A model generated the notes under the pieces. That model was not told where the DNA came from. It made no database searches and saw nothing but the letters and a program-made list of their open reading frames with translations. Of a DNA stretch of 64,000 bases, positions 1-8,453 are shown in pieces. The stretch is taken from contig JAHCHE010000012.1 in assembly GCA_026129905.1 (NCBI GenBank), positions 162,042 through 226,041 of the forward strand, in the 5' to 3' direction. Numbering within the stretch: position 1 is the stretch's first letter; the number at the start of each line of letters is the position of its first letter. Source of the DNA: Bryobacteraceae bacterium (GTDB lineage: Bacteria > Acidobacteriota > Terriglobia > Bryobacterales > Bryobacteraceae). A program made the translations under genes and the position numbers.

Positions 1-1
1 T

Positions 2-208
2 GATCACCTGACTCACCTGTTGCCGCTGTTGGACCGGTTGGAACCGAACGTGGCACAGGAGTTCGCTGCGGAGTTCGCGGGCCCAGCAGTCAAGAAGATG
101 CTGGCGGCGTTCCAAGGTAAGGACAACCCATTCCGGGAACTGCTGCTGGCAGTCGAATCTTTGCTGCTCGTTCACGCTCAGTCGGAATTGACAGAGGTGA
201 CGGCATGA
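2..208 (+). CDS. narJ: NarJ-like nitrate reductase assembly chaperone, C-terminal end (partial)
   Basis: Only the last 68 codons are in the window; the frame is open from the first bases, so the gene begins upstream. The fragment is helical and acidic and ends 4 bases inside narI (ATGA overlap). NarJ chaperones insert the molybdenum cofactor into the catalytic subunit NarG and are not part of the final enzyme. Sequence alone would not prove the family for such a short piece; the call rests mainly on position directly before narI, as in narGHJI operons. narG and narH should lie just outside the window. Confidence 0.65.
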   Translation, partial: DHLTHLLPLLDRLEPNVAQEFAAEFAGPAVKKMLAAFQGKDNPFRELLLAVESLLLVHAQSELTEVTA

Positions 209-915
209 CGAACACGCAATCCTATTTCGATCCCCTATTGTTCGCCGTCCTGCCCTACGTTGTGTTCTTCACCTTCTTTCTGGTAACCATCCAGCGGTAT
301 CGGACACGGACGTTCACCTACTCCAGTCTGTCTTCGCAGTTTCTGGAGAACCAACGCCATTTCTGGAGTCTGGTGCCGTTTCACTACGGCATCCTGGTGG
401 TTCTGGCCGGGCATGTGGTCGCGTTTCTGTTTCCCCGGGAACTGCTCCTGTTCAACAGCCGTCCGCTGCGCCTGTACATTCTGGAGGTCTCGGCCCTGAT
501 CTTCGGATTGCTGACCGTGGTGGGTCTGACGGCGGCGGTGGTCAGAAGGATTCGGGAGCCAAAGATTCGCAGGGTCACCAGCACGTCGGACTGGGTGCTT
601 TTCGCACTGCTGCTGTTCCAGGTGGCGAGCGGCGTTTACGTGGCTGTGTTCCATCCGTGGGGATCGTCCTGGTTCGCGGCGTCGGTATCACCGTACCTCT
701 GGTCGCTCGTGAAGTTGAATCCCGATTTCAGCACGATCGCCGCCATGCCGCTCGCAGTGAAGCTCCACATTGTGAACGCCTACGTAGTGATTGGCTTCAT
801 GCCTTTCACGAGACTCGTACATGTGTTGGTGGTTCCCAACCCGTACTTGTGGCGGAAACCGCAGGTGGTCCGGTGGTACCGGCGTCCGGGAACAATGGCG
901 GCATCGAAAGGCTGA
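205..915 (+). CDS. narI: Respiratory nitrate reductase gamma subunit (cytochrome b)
   Basis: A 236-residue membrane protein with about five hydrophobic helices. It takes electrons from quinol on the outer side of the membrane and passes them through two b hemes to NarH and NarG. Four histidines sit where the E. coli NarI heme ligands are expected: H60 and H70 (10 apart) and H188 and H206 (18 apart), the same spacings as H56/H66 and H187/H205. Length matches the family (about 225-240). It overlaps the chaperone gene upstream by 4 bases and ends 6 bases before the transporter gene, so it lies inside an operon. Confidence 0.9.
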   Translation: MTNTQSYFDPLLFAVLPYVVFFTFFLVTIQRYRTRTFTYSSLSSQFLENQRHFWSLVPFHYGILVVLAGHVVAFLFPRELLLFNSRPLRLYILEVSALIFGLLTVVGLTAAVVRRIREPKIRRVTSTSDWVLFALLLFQVASGVYVAVFHPWGSSWFAASVSPYLWSLVKLNPDFSTIAAMPLAVKLHIVNAYVVIGFMPFTRLVHVLVVPNPYLWRKPQVVRWYRRPGTMAASKG

Positions 916-921
916 GGAGGC

Positions 922-2256
922 ATGGCGGCACAGACTAAAGGCAGCCCGCGCGAGGGATTGTTCGGAGCCACACTCGGTTTCTTTGTCGGCTTTGCCGCGG
1001 TGGCGCTGTTCGGCCCGACCGCCAGGCAGTTCCAGGAAGTGATGCATCTGAGTCCGCTGGCAGTCGGCTTCCTGGTGGCGATGCCCGCGCTATCGGGTTC
1101 GATTCTCAGGATCCCGTTCTCGGCCTGGGTGGACACCACCGGCGGGCGCAAGCCGTTCCTGGTGCTGCTGGCGCTCTCAGTTGCCGGCATGGTGGGGCTG
1201 ACCCTGGTTGTGCAGTTCTTGTATCCCGACCGGCTCACGGCGGCTTACTACCCTTTGCTCTTGTTCCTTGGCGTTCTCTGCGGCTGCGGGATCGCGACCT
1301 TCTCGGTCGGCATCAGCCAGGTTTCCTATTGGTACACACAGAAGCAGCAGGGACGAGCCTTAGCGGTTTTCGCCGGCTTTGGAAACGTCGCCCCGGGTCT
1401 GTTTTCCTTTCTGCTCCCGGCCGCACTCGCAGGTTGGGGACTGGGCATGTCCTACGTGGCATGGTTGTCGTTTCTTGTGGCGGGAACAGTGCTCTATGCC
1501 GTGTTTGGACGGAACGCCTGGTATTTCCAGTTGCGCGGTCAGGGCTACTCTGCCGAAGAATCGCGGCGGCTCGCGGAGGAGCAGGGACAGTCCCTGTTTC
1601 CGGCAAAGAACCTCGCGGACAGCCTGCGGATCTCGGCGCGTGTTTGGCGAACCTGGGCGCTGGTATGGATCTACTTCACCACGTTCGGCGGCTTCATCGC
1701 GCTGACCGCATGGCTTCCGACCTACTGGCAGTCGTACTTCGAGGTGAGTGCGTTGACCGCGGGACTGCTTACCGGGCTCTACTCCGTCCTCGCTTCGGTG
1801 ATCCGAATCGTGGGTGGTGTTCTCTCCGACCACTTGCGGGAGGGCGGAGAGAACACGGCGATCCTGGCGTTGCTGATCACGATGGTCGGCGCAATGGTGA
1901 TGACCAGCACGGACCAGTTCGAGCTGGCCGTGCCCGGCACAATCCTCCTCGCCGTCGGCATGGGTGTCTGCAATGCGGCCGTTTTTAAGCTGGTTCCTCA
2001 GGAGGTGCCGCAGGCCGTCGGGGGTGCGGCGGGATGGGTCGGCGGAGTGGGTGCTTTCGGTGGATTCGCGATTCCACCCATGCTGGGATTCGCCGTTCGG
2101 GACCTCGGACGGCCAGGTTATCCAATTGGCTTTGTCGTGTTCATTTTCCTGGCGCTGTTCTCGCTTTCCATGGCCTGGATTCTGAAGTACACGCGTGATG
2201 CGGTCCCTGCCGGAGCATCTGTCGCCAGCGGCAGAACAGAGGGAGTTCAGCGGTAG
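922..2256 (+). CDS. narK: NarK-type nitrate/nitrite transporter (MFS)
   Basis: A 444-residue major facilitator protein with 12 predicted membrane segments. Near residue 70 it has the family-typical G-S-x-x-R-x-P segment (GSILRIPFSAW), and glycine-rich helices around residues 130-150 and 360-385 resemble the nitrate-signature regions of NarK and NasA. It would import nitrate or exchange it for nitrite for the Nar enzyme. An AGGAGG-like ribosome site lies 6-10 bases before the ATG. It starts 6 bases after narI and stops 4 bases before the first ACIII gene, so it physically links the nar and act genes. Nitrate specificity is inferred from family and context. Confidence 0.88.
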   Translation: MAAQTKGSPREGLFGATLGFFVGFAAVALFGPTARQFQEVMHLSPLAVGFLVAMPALSGSILRIPFSAWVDTTGGRKPFLVLLALSVAGMVGLTLVVQFLYPDRLTAAYYPLLLFLGVLCGCGIATFSVGISQVSYWYTQKQQGRALAVFAGFGNVAPGLFSFLLPAALAGWGLGMSYVAWLSFLVAGTVLYAVFGRNAWYFQLRGQGYSAEESRRLAEEQGQSLFPAKNLADSLRISARVWRTWALVWIYFTTFGGFIALTAWLPTYWQSYFEVSALTAGLLTGLYSVLASVIRIVGGVLSDHLREGGENTAILALLITMVGAMVMTSTDQFELAVPGTILLAVGMGVCNAAVFKLVPQEVPQAVGGAAGWVGGVGAFGGFAIPPMLGFAVRDLGRPGYPIGFVVFIFLALFSLSMAWILKYTRDAVPAGASVASGRTEGVQR

Positions 2257-2260
2257 GGTC

Positions 2261-2908
2261 ATGAAGAGTTCCATCGCCACCATCGTCCTGGCCACCGGGC
2301 TAGTGTTTGCCGTCCTGACGCTGGCGGCACGGTTGAGTGACGTCCGCCTGCCGGGAAATCAGCAGGGCTACGAGCCCGTTCAGCCGATCGCCTACTCACA
2401 CCGGCTCCACGCCGGAGAGTTGCAGGTCGACTGCCTGTACTGTCATTCCGGAGCCGAACAAAGCCGACACGCCGGCGTCCCGCCGGCCGGCGTTTGCATG
2501 AATTGTCACGGTTTCGTGACTACGTCGCTGGGTGCGCTGCGGGCTGAGGACGAACTGGCGAAACAGGAGGGCCGCGAGCCGCGGAAGCTGATCTCTCCGG
2601 AATTGGCCAAACTGTACAATGCGATGGGTCTGGACGAGCGGAAGCCCGATCCGAGCCAAGCCCAGCCGATCGCCTGGACAAAGGTTCACAACCTTCCCGA
2701 CTTCGTCTACTTCGACCACCGCGCTCATCAGCAGGCAGGGGTCCGATGCCAGACCTGCCACGGCCCGGTGGAGACGATGGAGCGGGTCCGACAGTTCGAA
2801 AGCCTAAGCATGGGTTGGTGTGTCAACTGTCATCGTCAGGCAAACGAAATCGGCGTCGCGGGCAAGCCTGTGAATGCATCGATCGACTGCGCCACGTGTC
2901 ACTACTAA
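2261..2908 (+). CDS. actA: Alternative Complex III pentaheme cytochrome c subunit ActA
   Basis: A 215-residue protein with one N-terminal membrane anchor (residues about 5-24) and five CxxCH heme c motifs: CLYCH near residue 58, CMNCH near 79, CQTCH, CVNCH, and CATCH at the extreme C terminus. Five hemes, a membrane anchor and position before ActB match ActA of Alternative Complex III, where it carries electrons on the periplasmic side. I start it at the ATG at 2261, 4 bases after the narK stop, rather than at an upstream ATG that would overlap narK by 60 bases. The stop overlaps the actB start by one base. Confidence 0.9.
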   Translation: MKSSIATIVLATGLVFAVLTLAARLSDVRLPGNQQGYEPVQPIAYSHRLHAGELQVDCLYCHSGAEQSRHAGVPPAGVCMNCHGFVTTSLGALRAEDELAKQEGREPRKLISPELAKLYNAMGLDERKPDPSQAQPIAWTKVHNLPDFVYFDHRAHQQAGVRCQTCHGPVETMERVRQFESLSMGWCVNCHRQANEIGVAGKPVNASIDCATCHY

Positions 2909-5904
2909 TGACCAAGGATACAACAGATCAGTATTGGAAGAGTCTGAACGAGCCGCAGGCTGCCGGGGATGAGTTTCCCGAGCCGCTGGATGCTACCCGG
3001 GTGGGTTTCCGAAGGCGCGAGTTTCTCCGGGCGGCAGGCTTCGTCTTCGGCGGCGCAGCCCTGTCCGGGTGCGGAAAAGCGCCCGTCGAGAGGGCCATTC
3101 CATTCCTGGACAAGCCCGAGGAGATCACACCGGGGCGCGCGGTCTACTATGCCTCCACCTGCGACGGCTGCACGGCCGCCTGCGGCCTTCTGGTGAAATG
3201 CCGGGACGGACGCTCGATCAAACTGGAGGGCGACCCTCAACATCCGCTCTCGCGAGGCGGCCTGTGCGCCGTCGGTCAAGCGTCGATTCTGGGGCTGTAC
3301 GACACTCAGCGCCTCCGGCATCCGCTCAGGCGTGGCCAGCCATCCTCCTGGGAGGAGGTGGACCGCATCGTGATGGAGACCCTCGAACGCGTGAGGGCGG
3401 ATGGAGGTGCCGTCCGGTTCCTGACGAACACCGTCCATGGCCCGACGATGCGCACCGCAATCGGCGATTTTCTTGCTGATTTTCCAGATGCCCGTCACGT
3501 GGTGTACGATCCGCTGTCGTCCTCGGCGATTCTCGATGCGCATGAGCGGACCCACGGTGTTCGTGTTTTGCCACACTACCGGTTTGACCAAGCCAGAGTA
3601 ATTGTGAGCTTCGACGCCGACTTCCTCGGAACGTGGATCTCGCCCGTAGAATTCACCGCGGCCTACCAGTCCGGCAGGAATCTCGAAGTTGCGCGGCCCG
3701 AGCCGTCCTATCACGTTCAATTTGAATCTCGCTTGTCACTCACAGGGAGCAAGGCGGATGAGCGAATCCGAATCGCGCCGGGCGAGGTGGGCGCAACACT
3801 AACGCGGCTAGCCGCACTGGTTGCCAGGCGCGCCGGAGTGTCATTCGAAGCGAGTGGCTCTACGGAGGAACTCGAACCGATTGCCCAGCGCCTGTGGGGG
3901 GCCCGCGGCGACAGCCTTGTGGTGTGCGGCGCCCAGGACGCAGACGCACAGGCGGTCTGCAATTTCATCAACCAGACGCTTGGCAACTACGGCATCACTC
4001 TCGACATCGAAGAGCCGTCACACCAGCTTCAGGGCAGCGACCGGGAGTTGGCAACGCTGATTCAAGAACTGGATCAAGGCCGCGTCAGCGTTCTGTTCAT
4101 CGTCGGCGTAAACCCGCTCTACGATCTTTCCGGAAGCGAACGGTTGGAGGAGTTGCTCCGTAAGGTCCCCCTGGTGGTGAGTTTCGCCGAGCGGCTGGAC
4201 GAGACTGCCGAAACAGCCCACTTCGTTTGCCCGGATCACCACTACCTGGAGTCGTGGGGAGACCGCGAGCCGGTTGCGGGCACAGTGAGCCTGCTGCAAC
4301 CCTGCATCCGCCCCTTGGGTGATACCAGACAGTTGATCGAAAGCCTGTCGGCGTGGCGGAGCGCGCCGAAGGCCGCGCATGAAGTCGTTCAAGAGCATTG
4401 GAGAACACACATCTTCCCGCAACAGGCCGAGCAAGTCAGTTTTCAGTCTTTCTGGGACAAGACGGTGCGCGATGGCTGCGTGAAGCTCGACCACGCACCG
4501 GCGCCAGCTCGGCAGTTCAACGCCGCTGCTGTTCAGCCGATTCCCTCCGCTACCAGCAACGAGTTCACCCTCGTGCTCTATCCCAAGGTCGGCTTGCGCG
4601 ACGGCCGGCATGCATATAATCCATGGCTTCACGAGCTGCCTGATCCGATCACGAAGGTCACCTGGGACAATTACGCGTGCCTCTCCCCATTGGCGGCCCA
4701 ACAGCTGCGTGTAAGCGAGGAAGATGTCATTCGCATCAAAGGCGCCAGCAGCGTCCTTGAGCTTCCCGTGGTTATCCAGCCGGGCCAGCACGATCGGGTT
4801 GTCGCCGTTGCACTTGGCTACGGCGGCAAAATCACGGAACGGTTCGCCGACCTCGCACCACGCTGGCTGGAGGCCAAGCCAACGGTCGCGGAGAATGGCC
4901 GCGTCGGCACGAACTCCGCTCCCCTGCTGGAACTGAGTGGCGGGACCCTGCGCTATGTCGCAGCAGTAGAACTGCAAGCTGCCGGCAAGCGTCACCCGCT
5001 GGCCTGCACGCAGGTTCACCACAACATTCGAGTGCCGGAGAATCTGGCGCCGCCGGGAGGCGAGGTTCGGCCTGTCATTCAGGAGACAGCTCTGGCGGAA
5101 CACCAGAGCAATGTGCGGTCGGGCAAGGAATACTCCGAGCACGAGCACGCCGATCTCTGGGGCGAGGACCATCCGTTCACCGGCCACCGTTGGGCCATGG
5201 CGATCGATCTGAACGCCTGTACCGGCTGCTCAGCCTGCGTGGTCGCCTGCCAGGTGGAAAACAACACCCCTGTGGTCGGCAAGGATGAAGTGCGTCGCTC
5301 GCGCGAGATGCACTGGCTGCGCATCGATCGCTACTACCAGGGTGATGGCAATGACGTCCGGGTGGCGCATCAGCCGATGATGTGCCAGCACTGCGAACAC
5401 GCGCCTTGTGAAACGGTATGCCCGGTGCTGGCCACGGTCCACAGCGAAGAGGGGCTGAACCAGCAGGTGTACAACCGCTGCGTGGGCACGCGCTACTGCG
5501 CCAACAACTGCCCGTACAAAGTCCGGCGCTTCAACTGGTTCGACTACCCGCGAAACAGCACGCTCGAAAACATGGTGCTCAATCCCGACGTCACAGTGCG
5601 TTCGCGCGGCGTGATGGAGAAATGCACCTTCTGCGTCCAGCGCATCCAGGAGGCCAAAATCGAGGCCAGGCGGCAAGGCAAGCCGGTGGAAGATGGTGCG
5701 ATCCAGCCGGCCTGCCAGCAGACCTGTCCGGCCGGTGCGATCGTCTTCGGCGATCTCAATGATCCGGACTCCCGCGTTTCACAACTGCTCCGCAGCTCAC
5801 GCCGCTACCAGGTGCTGGAGGAGATCAACGTGCGGCCTTCGGTCGGTTACCTGAGATTAGTCCGGCAACAGTCGCCGGCCACGGAGGGCGAAGCGCATGG
5901 CTAG
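2908..5904 (+). CDS. actB: Alternative Complex III iron-sulfur/molybdopterin-like subunit ActB
   Basis: A 998-residue fusion. Residues 35-45 form a twin-arginine signal (RRREFLRAAGF). The next ~700 residues resemble a molybdopterin oxidoreductase domain, with an N-terminal cysteine cluster near 81-94. The C-terminal ~230 residues form a ferredoxin-like electron chain: CTGCSACVVAC near 770, CQHCEHAPCETVCP near 826, CVGTRYCANNCP near 858, CTFC near 906 and CQQTCP near 936. This two-part architecture is diagnostic for ActB; in characterised complexes the first domain lacks the Mo cofactor. The start at 2908 overlaps the actA stop by one base. The end overlaps actC by 8 bases. Confidence 0.92.
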   Translation: MTKDTTDQYWKSLNEPQAAGDEFPEPLDATRVGFRRREFLRAAGFVFGGAALSGCGKAPVERAIPFLDKPEEITPGRAVYYASTCDGCTAACGLLVKCRDGRSIKLEGDPQHPLSRGGLCAVGQASILGLYDTQRLRHPLRRGQPSSWEEVDRIVMETLERVRADGGAVRFLTNTVHGPTMRTAIGDFLADFPDARHVVYDPLSSSAILDAHERTHGVRVLPHYRFDQARVIVSFDADFLGTWISPVEFTAAYQSGRNLEVARPEPSYHVQFESRLSLTGSKADERIRIAPGEVGATLTRLAALVARRAGVSFEASGSTEELEPIAQRLWGARGDSLVVCGAQDADAQAVCNFINQTLGNYGITLDIEEPSHQLQGSDRELATLIQELDQGRVSVLFIVGVNPLYDLSGSERLEELLRKVPLVVSFAERLDETAETAHFVCPDHHYLESWGDREPVAGTVSLLQPCIRPLGDTRQLIESLSAWRSAPKAAHEVVQEHWRTHIFPQQAEQVSFQSFWDKTVRDGCVKLDHAPAPARQFNAAAVQPIPSATSNEFTLVLYPKVGLRDGRHAYNPWLHELPDPITKVTWDNYACLSPLAAQQLRVSEEDVIRIKGASSVLELPVVIQPGQHDRVVAVALGYGGKITERFADLAPRWLEAKPTVAENGRVGTNSAPLLELSGGTLRYVAAVELQAAGKRHPLACTQVHHNIRVPENLAPPGGEVRPVIQETALAEHQSNVRSGKEYSEHEHADLWGEDHPFTGHRWAMAIDLNACTGCSACVVACQVENNTPVVGKDEVRRSREMHWLRIDRYYQGDGNDVRVAHQPMMCQHCEHAPCETVCPVLATVHSEEGLNQQVYNRCVGTRYCANNCPYKVRRFNWFDYPRNSTLENMVLNPDVTVRSRGVMEKCTFCVQRIQEAKIEARRQGKPVEDGAIQPACQQTCPAGAIVFGDLNDPDSRVSQLLRSSRRYQVLEEINVRPSVGYLRLVRQQSPATEGEAHG

Positions 5905-7312
5905 TTCCTCTTCTCTCTTGCGGCAGCCCTTGATCGCGGGCGACAAAACGCCCGGCGAGGTGACCAGCGACATCTGCGCGGTGCTCGACCGCAGGCTCAG
6001 TCGTGGTTGGTGGGCCGCGTTTCTGCCGGCGCTGGCGCTTCTGCTTGTGGGCGCTGTTGCGGTGACGTATCAGGTAGTCACCGGTATCGGCACGTGGGGG
6101 CTGAACAACACCGTCGGCTGGGCGTTCGACATCACGAACTTCGTCTTCTGGATCGGCATCGGGCATGCCGGGACCCTGATCTCCGCGATCCTGTTTCTGC
6201 TCCGGCAGCAGTGGCGCACGTCAGTGAACCGGGCAGCCGAGGCAATGACGATCTTCGCGGTAATCTGCGCCGGCATCTTCCCGGTGATTCACATGGGGCG
6301 GCCGTGGCTGGCGTTCTGGATGTTTCCGTACCCCAATGACCGCGGTCCGCTCTGGGTGAACTTTCGCTCGCCGCTTGTCTGGGACTTCTTCGCCATTTCC
6401 ACCTACTTCACCATCTCCCTGACCTTCTGGTACGTTGGCATGCTCCCCGACCTGGCAACCATTCGGGACCGTACCGCGCCCGGCCTCCGCCGGCGAATGC
6501 TTGAGATCTTCAGCCTCGGCTGGGACGGCTCCTACCGCACCTGGCAACGTTATGAGACGGTCTACAAGTTGCTTGCCGGCCTGGCGACCCCACTGGTGGT
6601 TTCCGTCCATACGATCGTGAGCTGGGACTTCGCGACATCGGTGATACCCGGCTGGCACACAACGATCTTTCCGCCGTACTTCGTCGCGGGCGCGATTTTC
6701 TCAGGAATGGCGATGGTGATGACACTGATGATCGTCGCCCGCAAGACGATGGGGCTGGAGGACTACATCACCCACGCCCACGTCGACAAGATGGCGAAAG
6801 TGACGCTCGCTACCAGCCTGATGGTAGGGCTGGCTTATCTGACCGAATTCTTCACCGCCTTCTACTCCGGCAACTCGTACGAGCAGTTTGTGTTTCTGAA
6901 TCGCGCGGCTGGTCCTTTCGCCTTCGGGTACTGGATCATGGTCCTCTGCAATGTCTCCGTACCCCAACTGTTCTGGTTCCGCAAGGTGCGTGCCAACCTG
7001 GCCGTGGTATTCGTGATGTCGCTTCTGATCAACGTCGGGATGTGGTTCGAGCGGTTTGTGATCATCGTAAGTTCGCTGCATAGGGACTACCTTCCGTCCA
7101 GTTGGGCCGGCTACGCCCCCACCACCATCGAACTGGCGACCCTGGCGGGGAGCTTCGGGCTCTTCTTTGCCTGCTTCCTGTTGTTCTGCAAGTTCGTACC
7201 GGTAATCAACATCAGTGAGGTGAAGGGCGTGCTCAGCGTCGGCCGGGAGCGGCGAGCCGCGCCAGAGCCGGAACATGCCGCGCCCGTCCGGCAAGAAGGA
7301 GTGACCGCATGA
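5897..7312 (+). CDS. actC: Alternative Complex III membrane subunit ActC (NrfD-like)
   Basis: A 471-residue integral membrane protein with about ten hydrophobic helices, of the NrfD/PsrC family. In ACIII, ActC carries the quinol-binding site facing the periplasm and contacts the iron-sulfur subunit ActB. Visible support is the helical pattern, the family-typical length and position between ActB and ActD. The C terminus is a short charged tail. It overlaps actB by 8 bases and actD by 4 (ATGA), so translation is probably coupled. Confidence 0.9.
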   Translation: MASSSSLLRQPLIAGDKTPGEVTSDICAVLDRRLSRGWWAAFLPALALLLVGAVAVTYQVVTGIGTWGLNNTVGWAFDITNFVFWIGIGHAGTLISAILFLLRQQWRTSVNRAAEAMTIFAVICAGIFPVIHMGRPWLAFWMFPYPNDRGPLWVNFRSPLVWDFFAISTYFTISLTFWYVGMLPDLATIRDRTAPGLRRRMLEIFSLGWDGSYRTWQRYETVYKLLAGLATPLVVSVHTIVSWDFATSVIPGWHTTIFPPYFVAGAIFSGMAMVMTLMIVARKTMGLEDYITHAHVDKMAKVTLATSLMVGLAYLTEFFTAFYSGNSYEQFVFLNRAAGPFAFGYWIMVLCNVSVPQLFWFRKVRANLAVVFVMSLLINVGMWFERFVIIVSSLHRDYLPSSWAGYAPTTIELATLAGSFGLFFACFLLFCKFVPVINISEVKGVLSVGRERRAAPEPEHAAPVRQEGVTA

Positions 7313-7845
7313 GCCGGCGCACACTGGTGACCTTCTTCCACCACGAGGACGACGTTCTCGGCGCCACCCGCGCCTTGCGTGAGCGGGGCCTTCGAATCGC
7401 GGATGTCTACGCACCCTACGCCGTGCACGGGCTGGACAAGGCGATGGGTCTGACGCCGTCGAAACTCCCTTGGGTCTGCTTCCTTCTGGGGCTTCTCGGC
7501 GCCGCTCTCAAGGTCTGGTTCGAGTTTTGGACCACCGCCCAGGACTGGCCCATCAACGTTGGCGGCAAGCCGTGGAACTCGCTGCCGGCCTTCGTTCCGG
7601 TGACTTTCGAGGTCATGGTTCTGTTTGCGGGTGTCAGCACAGTGATCGCCTTCTTCGCGGTGTCTCGTCTGGGCCCGACCAGGAAAGCAGTTCTGGCGGA
7701 TCCAGCCGTCACGGATAACCACTTCATTCTCGTCATCGAGGAGACAGACGCGACGTTCGATCCCGAGAAAGTGCACCAACTTCTTAGGCAGTTCCGGGTC
7801 ATCCGGGTGGAAGAGCGCGTGGAGTCGGAACAGGAGGTGCGCTGA
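7309..7845 (+). CDS. actD: Alternative Complex III subunit ActD (DUF3341)
   Basis: A 178-residue protein with an N-terminal soluble alpha/beta part, two central hydrophobic helices (residues about 50-70 and 100-125) and a soluble C-terminal tail. This is the DUF3341 layout of ActD, which in solved ACIII structures lies on the cytoplasmic side and anchors through two helices. Its chemical role is not established. It overlaps actC by 4 bases, and its TGA shares one base with the actE ATG. Confidence 0.88.
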   Translation: MSRRTLVTFFHHEDDVLGATRALRERGLRIADVYAPYAVHGLDKAMGLTPSKLPWVCFLLGLLGAALKVWFEFWTTAQDWPINVGGKPWNSLPAFVPVTFEVMVLFAGVSTVIAFFAVSRLGPTRKAVLADPAVTDNHFILVIEETDATFDPEKVHQLLRQFRVIRVEERVESEQEVR

Positions 7846-8453
7846 TGAGGGGGAAGCCGCTCAATCTGGTGCTGCTGGCCGGCCTGATACTCGCCGGTGT
7901 CCTGAACTGGACGGTCGAGTGGAACACCTCTGAGCCGAACTTCGAGTTTCTCCCCGAGATGGTGCGCTCGGTGCCCTTCAACTCGTTTTCTGCAAACCCG
8001 AATTTCTCCGATGGAAAAACGCTGCAACGCCCGCCGGAAGGCGCCATACCGCGGGGCTTTGCGCCAATCCACTACGGCCCAACACCTGAAGAAGCCGTGC
8101 GCGCCGGTGAGGAGCTAAGGAGTCCTTTTCCTGCGGACGACAAGGAAGCGCTTGAGCGCGGGGTGTCGATCTACATGAGTTTCTGCGCACACTGTCACGG
8201 CGGATCCGGCGCGGGGGATGGAGCGGTGGTTCGCCGCGGTTATCCCGGGCCGCCCTCATTGCTCGCGGAGCAGACACAGACGCGCCCCGATGGTCAGCTT
8301 TTTCACATCATCTCCTACGGTCAGGGCAACATGCCCGGCCACGCCGCGCAGATTTCGCAGGAGGACCGATGGAAAGTCATCTCTTACATCCGCTCGCTAC
8401 AGCAGAAGAACCAGGTGACGCAGCAGTCAACAGCCGTTCAACCGGAAAGCTGA
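7845..8453 (+). CDS. actE: Alternative Complex III monoheme cytochrome c subunit ActE
   Basis: A 202-residue exported cytochrome with an N-terminal hydrophobic segment (residues about 5-24) and one heme motif, CAHCH, near residue 115. Downstream methionines in a GNMPGH context (near 165) are candidates for the sixth heme ligand. In ACIII, ActE is the monoheme subunit that passes electrons from ActA to soluble carriers. The gene begins on the last base of actD, and its 3' end overlaps the longest actF frame by 85 bases. Confidence 0.88.
   Translation: MRGKPLNLVLLAGLILAGVLNWTVEWNTSEPNFEFLPEMVRSVPFNSFSANPNFSDGKTLQRPPEGAIPRGFAPIHYGPTPEEAVRAGEELRSPFPADDKEALERGVSIYMSFCAHCHGGSGAGDGAVVRRGYPGPPSLLAEQTQTRPDGQLFHIISYGQGNMPGHAAQISQEDRWKVISYIRSLQQKNQVTQQSTAVQPES

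Noticed and set aside
235..2295. Long minus-strand frames opposite narI and narK
   Set aside because: They mirror the codon bias of the real genes, have no ribosome sites and encode arginine/histidine-rich nonsense.
4018..5187. 389-codon minus-strand frame opposite actB
   Set aside because: It lies wholly within actB, whose cysteine motifs prove the other strand codes; no protein family resemblance.
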